The notes under the pieces: model-generated
The model's input: the letters and a program-made list of their open reading frames with translations, nothing else
Told to the model about the DNA's origin: nothing
Databases searched by the model: none
Shown here: piece after piece, positions 59,205 to 64,000 of the stretch
How the letters are laid out: each line of letters begins with the position of its first letter
How positions within the stretch are numbered: position 1 is the first letter of the stretch
Source: Mycobacterium avium subsp. avium
GTDB lineage: Bacteria > Actinomycetota > Actinomycetes > Mycobacteriales > Mycobacteriaceae
Reading direction: 5' to 3'
DNA: 64,000 bases
Assembly: GCF_009741445.1 (NCBI RefSeq)
Contig: NZ_CP046507.1
Span: 868,001-932,000 of the forward strand
Made by a program: the position numbers and the translations under genes

Positions 59205-59804
59205 CTATTGCAAAGACGCGATCATCGCCGCACCCTCGCCGGCGGCCTGGGTGGTCGCGCTGCTGTCCTGCCGGAAGTCGACGAACGCCGAGCGGCCGGT
59301 CGAGGTGTTGAGCAGCTCGGTGAAGGTGCCGATCACCGGGATCGAGCCCTGCGGATGCACCACCGTGGCCGTGTAGTTGAGCGAGGCTTGCTGCTGAAAG
59401 TTGGGGCCTTGCAGCGGCGTGGTCTCCGGCGGGCCCAGCCGGTTCACATCGGTCAGGATGGCCGAGGCGCCGCCGGTGTACTGGTCGACGTCGGCCTGCA
59501 GCAGCGCGGCGGCGTCGGTGCCGGCCCCGGGTTTGACCGTGATCCGCAGCTGCGCGGTGGTGTCGGAGTTGTTCAGCGCCACCCAGTTCGGGCCGCGGTT
59601 GCCCAGCGTCCAGCCGGGCGCGGGGGTGACCGAGACGCCCTGGGCGATGGCGATCGCCTCGCCGGAAACCAGCGCCACCCTGGGCGCGCCGGGAGGCGCG
59701 GCGCCGGCCCAGACGACGGCCACGGCCAGGGCGGCGAGGCCGGCGGTAGCGAGCCGCCGTCCGCCGGAGCGCGACGGGGCGCGGGGAGGTCGAGTCGATG
59801 ACAT
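59205..59804 (-). CDS. Conserved exported/anchored mycobacterial hypothetical protein
   Basis: 199 residues, function unknown. An Arg/Pro-rich N terminus precedes one hydrophobic helix (about 18-36, 'ATAGLAALAVAVVWAGAAP'), so the rest is probably outside the membrane. The outer part holds 'GVSVTPAPGWTLGNRGPNWV' and 'AVVHPQGSIPVIG'-like beta-rich stretches without cysteines. The PAPGW pattern recurs in several mycobacterial secreted lipoprotein-like families. ATG 59804. It is divergent from the SDR gene and downstream of fadD (85 bp), possibly the first gene of that minus-strand unit. Confidence 0.7.
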   Translation of the reverse strand: MSSTRPPRAPSRSGGRRLATAGLAALAVAVVWAGAAPPGAPRVALVSGEAIAIAQGVSVTPAPGWTLGNRGPNWVALNNSDTTAQLRITVKPGAGTDAAALLQADVDQYTGGASAILTDVNRLGPPETTPLQGPNFQQQASLNYTATVVHPQGSIPVIGTFTELLNTSTGRSAFVDFRQDSSATTQAAGEGAAMIASLQ

Positions 59805-59987
59805 CGTTGTTCCTAACTCGCTCGGGCGGTGCGGGTTTCACCGATGGCCTCATCGTGCCCCGCCCGGGCCTCGATGTCCAAGGACGCTCGATAGGGCGCC
59901 GCCGCTGGTCGGGTAAACCTCAGTGCGCCAACGTATTTCAGCAGAAACCAGCCATCGGCAACCCCGGGACCGGCGCGGTGTGCCACC

Positions 59988-60788
59988 ATGACGGGCATGG
60001 TGAACCCCGATCGTGCCCGTTCCCGCACCTTTGTCGTGACCGGCGCCGCCTCCGGCATCGGCCTGGCCACCGCGCGGCGGCTGCTGGCCGAGGGCGGCAC
60101 CGTGGTCGGCGCCGACCTGGCCGACCCGCCCGGCGGCCTGGGCCCCCGGTTCACCTTCGTGCCCGCCGACGTGACCGACGAATCCGCCGTCGCCGCGGTG
60201 CTGGCCGCCGTGCCGGGCCGCCTCGACGGCGTCTTTCACGCCGCCGGTGTCGCCGGGGGAGGCCCGGTGCACCTGCTGGACCGCTCCGAATGGGACCGGG
60301 TGATCGGGGTCAACCTCACCGGCACCTTCCTGGTGGCCAAGGCGGCCCTGGCGCGGATGATCGACCAGCCCCGCGTCGACGGCGAGCGCGGTTCGCTCGT
60401 CACGGTCGCCAGCGTCGAGGGCCTGGAGGGCACCGCCGGGGGCAGCTCCTACAACGCGGCCAAGGGCGGTGTCGTGCTGCTGACCAAGAACATCGCGCTC
60501 GACTACGGGCCCAGCGGGATCCGCGCCAACGTCATCTGCCCCGGCTTCATCGAAACGCCCATGGCGCACAACGTGTTCAGCATTCCCGGCATGGAGGCGC
60601 CGCTGGCCTCGATCACCAGGGAGCACGCCCTGCAGCGGCTGGGGCGGCCCGAAGAGATCGCCGCGATGGCCGCCTTCCTGCTGTCCACCGACGCCTCGTT
60701 CGTCAGCGGCCAGGCCATCGCCGTCGACGGCGGCTACACCGCCGGCCGCGATCACGGCGTGGTGGAACTGTTCGGCTTTCCCAGCTGA
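59988..60788 (+). CDS. Short-chain dehydrogenase/reductase (SDR)
   Basis: 266 residues. 'FVVTGAASGIGLATARRLLA' (TGxxxGIG), catalytic Ser in 'VTVASVEGLEGTAGGS', 'SYNAAKGGVVLLTKNIALDY' with YxxxK, and the family end 'FVSGQAIAVDGGYTAGRD'. A classical NAD(P)-dependent SDR of the FabG-like group; an Asp in 'VGADLADPPG' after strand two suggests NAD preference. The substrate may be a hydroxyacyl-CoA or sterol given the neighbours. ATG 59988 is used; a second ATG three codons later is possible. Confidence 0.92.
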   Translation: MTGMVNPDRARSRTFVVTGAASGIGLATARRLLAEGGTVVGADLADPPGGLGPRFTFVPADVTDESAVAAVLAAVPGRLDGVFHAAGVAGGGPVHLLDRSEWDRVIGVNLTGTFLVAKAALARMIDQPRVDGERGSLVTVASVEGLEGTAGGSSYNAAKGGVVLLTKNIALDYGPSGIRANVICPGFIETPMAHNVFSIPGMEAPLASITREHALQRLGRPEEIAAMAAFLLSTDASFVSGQAIAVDGGYTAGRDHGVVELFGFPS

Positions 60789-60823
60789 TACCAATTGGAT
60801 TCAATTACCACTAAGATCCGTCC

Positions 60824-61765
60824 ATGAGCGGTGGATTAACTCCCGACCAGGCGATCGAGGCGATCCGGGGGACCGGGGGAGCCCAGCCCGGCTGCCGCGC
60901 ACTGCACGCCAAGGGCACGCTGTACCGCGGCACGTTCACCGCCACCCGGGACGCGGTGATGCTTTCGGCCGCACCGCATCTCGACGGCTCGACGGTCCCG
61001 GCGCTGATCCGCTTCTCCAACGGATCGGGCAACCCGAAGCAACGCGACGGCGCGCCCGGGGTGCGCGGGATGGCGGTCAAGTTCACCCTGCCGGACGGCT
61101 CCACCACCGACGTCTCGGCACAGACCGCGCGGCTGTTCGTCTCCAGCACCCCGGAGGGGTTCATCGATCTGCTCAAGGCGATGCGGCCCGGCCTGACCAC
61201 GCCGCTGCGGTTGGCCACCCACCTGCTCACCCATCCGCGGCTGCTCGGGGCGCTGCCCCTGCTGCGGGAGGCCAACCGGATCCCGGCGAGCTACGCCACC
61301 ACCGAGTACCACGGCCTGCACGCCTTCCGCTGGATCGCCGCCGACGGCAGCGCGAGATTCGTTCGCTACCACCTGGTTCCGACCGCGGCCGAGGAATACC
61401 TGTCGGCCTCCGACGCCCGCGGCAAGGACCCGGACTTTCTCACCGACGAGCTGGCGGCGCGACTGCAGGACGGGCCGGTGCGGTTCGACTTCCGGGTGCA
61501 GATCGCCGGGCCCACGGACTCGACGGTGGACCCCTCGTCGGCCTGGCAGAGCACGCAGATCGTCACCGTCGGCACCGTGACGATCACCGGCCCCGACACC
61601 GAACGCGAGCACGGCGGCGACATCGTCGTCTTCGACCCGATGCGCGTCACCGACGGCATCGAGCCCTCCGACGATCCGGTGCTGCGGTTCCGGACCCTGG
61701 TGTACTCGGCGTCGGTCAAGTTGCGGACCGGGGTGGACCGCGGCGCGCAAGCCCCGCCGGTGTGA
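60824..61765 (+). CDS. Small catalase-related heme protein (MAP2744c type)
   Basis: 313 residues, much shorter than ordinary catalases (about 480). The distal heme histidine is in 'CRALHAKGTLYRG' and the asparagine in 'LIRFSNGSGNPKQRDG'. 'RGMAVKFTLPDG' follows as in catalases, and the proximal heme ligand Tyr is in 'RFRTLVYSASVKLR'. It corresponds to the minimal catalase-related protein characterised from M. avium subsp. paratuberculosis, which binds heme and has peroxidase activity. TAAGAT at 60812-60817 ends six bases before the ATG, so the mRNA is probably leaderless. A strong terminator follows. Confidence 0.92.
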   Translation: MSGGLTPDQAIEAIRGTGGAQPGCRALHAKGTLYRGTFTATRDAVMLSAAPHLDGSTVPALIRFSNGSGNPKQRDGAPGVRGMAVKFTLPDGSTTDVSAQTARLFVSSTPEGFIDLLKAMRPGLTTPLRLATHLLTHPRLLGALPLLREANRIPASYATTEYHGLHAFRWIAADGSARFVRYHLVPTAAEEYLSASDARGKDPDFLTDELAARLQDGPVRFDFRVQIAGPTDSTVDPSSAWQSTQIVTVGTVTITGPDTEREHGGDIVVFDPMRVTDGIEPSDDPVLRFRTLVYSASVKLRTGVDRGAQAPPV

Positions 61766-61773
61766 CCTTGGCC

Positions 61774-61814
61774 CCTTAGCCTGCCGCCGAAATCGGCGGC
61801 AGGCTAAGGTTTTT
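61774..61814 (+). terminator. Perfect intrinsic terminator after the catalase gene
   Basis: CCTTAGCCTGCCGCCG (61774-61789), loop AAAT, then the exact reverse complement CGGCGGCAGGCTAAGG (61794-61809) and TTTTT. A 16-bp perfect stem with a four-base loop and a T-run is a textbook Rho-independent terminator, rare in this GC-rich genus. Only 5 bp follow before the TauE GTG. Confidence 0.92.
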
Positions 61815-61819
61815 CTCCG

Positions 61820-62605
61820 GTGTCGCCATTTCAGATGTTCGTCATATGCCTGGCCGGGCTGGCCGCCGGTGCGATCAACGCGCTGGTCGGGTCCGGCACC
61901 CTGATCACCTTCCCGACGCTGGTGGCGCTCGGCTATCCGCCGGTGACGGCCACCATGTCCAACGCCACCGGCCTGGTCGCCGGCAGCGTCTCGGGCACCT
62001 GGGGCTATCGCGCCGAGCTGCGCGGTCAGTGGGACCGGCTGCGCTGGCAGCTGCCGGCCTCGCTTGCCGGCGCCGGGCTGGGCGCCTATCTGCTGCTGCA
62101 TCTGCCGGAGAAGGTGTTCGCCGAGATCGTGCCGGTGCTGCTGGTGGCGGCGCTGGTCCTGGTGGTGACCGGGCCGCGGATCCAGGCGTGGACGGCCCGG
62201 CGCGCCGAGCTGGCGGGCCGCTCACCCGAACACGTGCCACCCGGGCGGATGGCGACGCTGGTGTTCGGCACCTTCGCCGTCGGCGTCTACGGCGGCTATT
62301 TCACTGCCGCCCAGGGCATTTTGCTGGTCGGCCTGATGGGGGCACTGCTGCCCGAATCGGTGCAGCGGATGAACGCCGCCAAGAATCTGCTGGCCCTGGT
62401 GGTGAATGTGGTTGCGGCGGTTGCCTATACGTCGGTGGCGTTCGGCCGGATCAGCTGGGCGGCGGCCGGACTGATCGCGGCGGGCTCGCTGGTCGGCGGG
62501 CTGCTCGGCGCCCGGTACGGGCGCCGGCTGTCCGGCGGCGCGCTGCGGGCCATCATCGTGGTGGTGGGGCTGATCGGGCTCTACCGCCTGCTCGCGGTGG
62601 CATGA
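61820..62605 (+). CDS. TauE/SafE family sulfite/anion exporter
   Basis: 261 residues with about seven to eight membrane segments. The family repeat appears as 'LAGLAAGAINALVGSGTLIT' at the start and as 'YGGYFTAAQGILLVGLMGAL' in the second half, both with the conserved glycine-rich turn. TauE/SafE proteins export sulfite, sulfoacetate or related anions. GTG 61820 begins directly after the terminator, with TTTTTCTCCG before it and no Shine-Dalgarno sequence, so the transcription start must be at or inside the terminator region or the gene is translated from readthrough. No sulfur gene is nearby. Confidence 0.9.
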   Translation: MSPFQMFVICLAGLAAGAINALVGSGTLITFPTLVALGYPPVTATMSNATGLVAGSVSGTWGYRAELRGQWDRLRWQLPASLAGAGLGAYLLLHLPEKVFAEIVPVLLVAALVLVVTGPRIQAWTARRAELAGRSPEHVPPGRMATLVFGTFAVGVYGGYFTAAQGILLVGLMGALLPESVQRMNAAKNLLALVVNVVAAVAYTSVAFGRISWAAAGLIAAGSLVGGLLGARYGRRLSGGALRAIIVVVGLIGLYRLLAVA

Positions 62606-62647
62606 CGAAACAGCCGCTGCGGCAACGGTTTTGGTGCTACCCGGTGC

Positions 62648-63085
62648 TCACCAGCGGTCGGCGCCGGACAGCGCGGAGTCGACCGTGGGGTAGATCGGCA
62701 GGATGTCCGACAGCCCGCACGCGTCGATGATGCGGCCGACGATCGGCTCGCAGCTCACCAGCCGCAGGTCGATGCCGCGCTGTCGGCAGCGTTTCGCCTC
62801 GTCGGTGAGCACGGCGAACGCGCAGCACCCCATGAACTCCAGGCCGGTGACGTCGACCACGAACGGCCCAGGGGTGGTGACGACGCCGGCGGCCTCGCTG
62901 ACCAGGTGGCGCCAGGTGTCCTCGTTGCACGCGTCGATCTCGCCGCCCGCATAGATCAGCACCGCGGAGCCGCTGCGCGCGGTCGTCGCCCGCAGTGTGC
63001 TGTTGGGGTCGCCCAGTTCGTAGACGAGTTTGGTGCTCAGCGTCAGGTGCGTGGCGGACATCGGTTCCACAATGACTGAATTCAT
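62648..63085 (-). CDS. STAS-domain anti-anti-sigma-like protein, cysteine-rich
   Basis: 145 residues from ATG 63085 (AGGGGGTCCATC upstream). The STAS core 'SGSAVLIYAGGEIDACNEDT', then 'PFVVDVTGLEFMGCCAFAVL', is that of anti-sigma-factor antagonists. The usual phosphorylated serine near 'F.(D/S)S.G' is replaced by Cys87-Cys88 in 'FMGCCAF'. Altogether six cysteines (53, 87, 88, 100, 112, 123), an unusually high number for a cytosolic STAS protein, suggest thiol redox control as described for M. tuberculosis RsfA. Its partner anti-sigma factor is not in the window. It is divergent from a TetR gene across a region with two palindromes. Confidence 0.88.
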   Translation of the reverse strand: MNSVIVEPMSATHLTLSTKLVYELGDPNSTLRATTARSGSAVLIYAGGEIDACNEDTWRHLVSEAAGVVTTPGPFVVDVTGLEFMGCCAFAVLTDEAKRCRQRGIDLRLVSCEPIVGRIIDACGLSDILPIYPTVDSALSGADRW

Positions 63086-63138
63086 GATGGACCCCCTAAT
63101 CGACAGGCGCGGGAGCGCCTCGAATGGATGCCCGTCCT

Positions 63139-63203
63139 TCTGTCTGAAGACAGACTGTTCGCAGGCGAATTTCTTTTGTATAACGAGACAGGGCGGTCTG
63201 TCT
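63139..63203. promoter_or_regulatory. Two related palindromes in the STAS-TetR divergent promoter
   Basis: TCTGTCT-GA-AGACAGA (63139-63154) is a perfect palindrome. AGACAG-GGCGGT-CTGTCT (63186-63203) repeats the same half-site in the opposite arrangement, 32 bp on. Both lie between the divergent starts at 63085 and 63238. TetR proteins commonly bind such paired sites in their own divergent promoter, so these are the best candidate operators for the adjacent regulator. TACGGT at 63223-63228 may be the TetR gene's -10. Confidence 0.7.
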
Positions 63204-63237
63204 ACGGGTCCTGACCTAAGAGTACGGTAAGGCTCGT

Positions 63238-63855
63238 ATGACAACTCCGGATGCCGGATCGTCCGGCGCCTCGGCACGTGAACGCGTCCTGACCGCGGCA
63301 TATGAGCTGTTCAGCCGGCGTGGGATCCGCGCGGTGGGCACCGACGAAGTGATCGCCCGGGCCGGTGTCGCCCGGGCGACGCTGTACCGCCATTTCGCGA
63401 CGAAGAACGACCTGGTGCTGGCCGTGCTGCAGCGTCGCGAGGAGCTGTGGACGTACGGGCTGATCGAGGAGCAGTCCCGGCTGCGCGGCGCCACGCCGGA
63501 GGAGCAGCTGCTGGCGATCTTCGACGTGATGGACGAGTGGTTCCGGCAGGGCGACCGGTACGAGGGCTGCTCGTTCATCAACGTGCTGCTCGAGCTGGGC
63601 CCGGAGCATCCGGCCGGAAAGGCCTGCATCGCCCACATCGACCGCGTCCGCGACATCGTGCGCCGCCGCGCGGTGGCGGCGGGTTTGACCGACGTCGAGG
63701 ACTTCGCGTCGTCCTGGCACATCCTGATGAAGGGCGCCATCGTGCTGGCCGCCGTCGGCGACCTCGACGCCGCGCGGCGCGCCCGCCGGATGGCCCGCAC
63801 CCTGATCGAGGAACACCGGCCGCCGCTGGTGTCCGACACCGGCGAGGCGGTGTAG
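63238..63855 (+). CDS. TetR/AcrR family transcriptional regulator
   Basis: 205 residues. HTH at about residues 30-62 ('FSRRGIRAVGTDEVIARAGV' then 'ARATLYRHFATKNDLVLAVL'). The C-terminal domain includes 'RYEGCSFINVLLELGPEHPA', the TetR_C pattern of the AcrR/YxaF-like group. ATG 63238; no Shine-Dalgarno, so leaderless translation is possible. It is expected to repress itself and the STAS gene through the two palindromes between them. The inducer is unknown. It converges with a partial membrane protein gene that begins on the other strand 1 bp away. Confidence 0.92.
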   Translation: MTTPDAGSSGASARERVLTAAYELFSRRGIRAVGTDEVIARAGVARATLYRHFATKNDLVLAVLQRREELWTYGLIEEQSRLRGATPEEQLLAIFDVMDEWFRQGDRYEGCSFINVLLELGPEHPAGKACIAHIDRVRDIVRRRAVAAGLTDVEDFASSWHILMKGAIVLAAVGDLDAARRARRMARTLIEEHRPPLVSDTGEAV

Positions 63856-64000
63856 TCAGACCGGGTCGGTCGCGGTGTTGCCGGTCTTGCGGTAGTGCTC
63901 GGCCTCCAGCTCGGCGATCGCCCGGGAGGTGCGCTCCCGCAACAGGATTGCCGCCGTCAGCCCGGCCACCACGGCGACCACCAGCCCGATCCAGGAGAAC
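63856..64000 (-). CDS. Membrane protein, C-terminal part only
   Basis: Only the last 47 residues are in the window, read on the minus strand and ending at a TGA at 63856-63858: 'FSWIGLVVAVVAGLTAAILL', then 'RERTSRAIAELEAEHYRKTG'. A final membrane helix followed by a charged cytosolic tail is typical of transporter or permease C termini. Nothing more specific can be said; the rest of the gene lies beyond the right edge. Confidence 0.6.
   Translation of the reverse strand, partial: FSWIGLVVAVVAGLTAAILLRERTSRAIAELEAEHYRKTGNTATDPV

Overview
The window is high-GC actinobacterial DNA and reads as a slow-growing Mycobacterium, most likely of the M. avium complex. The backbone reproduces the M. tuberculosis gene order from about Rv2975 to Rv2895 on the + strand: DAK2 protein, recG, HNH nuclease, lipN, DsbA-like and VKOR pair, rsmD, coaD, Rv2963-like permease, sepIVA, DUF177, rnc, mutM, OsmC, acyP, smc, ftsY, amt-glnB-glnD, Rv2917-like helicase, ffh, amidohydrolases, dacB2, rpsP-khpA-rimM-trmD, lppW, rplS, lepB, rnhB, DUF2469, fdhD, YraN, ComM-like ATPase, dprA, viuB. 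A small catalase-related protein near the right end belongs to a family known from M. avium subsp. paratuberculosis. The species cannot be fixed from sequence alone.

Layout. 1-1.9 kb holds an NTF2-like fragment and two short-chain dehydrogenases, one of mycofactocin-coupled type. 1.9-13 kb holds L28, an exported transglycosylase, the DAK2 protein, RecG, an exported HNH nuclease, an aldo/keto reductase followed by the remnant of a second one, LipN, the periplasmic disulfide-forming pair, RsmD and CoaD. 13-18.7 kb differs from M. tuberculosis: the large PDIM/PGL lipid locus and purU are not here, and in their place are a DUF222-HNH gene broken by an amber codon, an orphan thiamine-diphosphate enzyme, the Rv2963-type permease behind a RicR-like copper operator, and an unknown membrane protein. 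18.8-30.4 kb is septation, RNA processing, DNA repair, chromosome condensation, SRP receptor and nitrogen control. 30.4-48 kb continues with GlnD, a helicase, Ffh, amidohydrolases, a D,D-carboxypeptidase, the S16/L19 ribosomal and tRNA/rRNA maturation genes, signal peptidase and RNase HII. 48-55.6 kb holds a GAF-ANTAR regulator, an epimerase, FdhD without its formate dehydrogenase, the YraN-ComM-DprA trio and a siderophore-interacting flavoprotein.

55.6-64 kb is accessory: a deletion scar joining a flavin-dependent hydroxy-acid oxidase start to an SRPBCC gene, a small zinc-ribbon-like gene, enoyl-CoA hydratase, FadD-type acyl-CoA synthetase, an SDR, the small catalase, a TauE permease after a textbook intrinsic terminator, and a divergent STAS/TetR pair with paired palindromes between them.

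How the genes work together: RsmD, RimM, TrmD, Rnc, S16, L19, L28 and KhpA serve ribosome and tRNA maturation; Ffh, FtsY and LepB form the co-translational export path; the DsbA-like protein and VKOR fold exported proteins; Amt, PII and GlnD sense and import ammonium; Smc and SepIVA act in chromosome and septum organisation. No complete undescribed multi-gene system was identified. The best leads are the copper operator with its uncharacterised divergent gene, the broken genes and deletion scar, the duplicated ffh promoter segment, and the cysteine-rich STAS protein opposite a TetR regulator.
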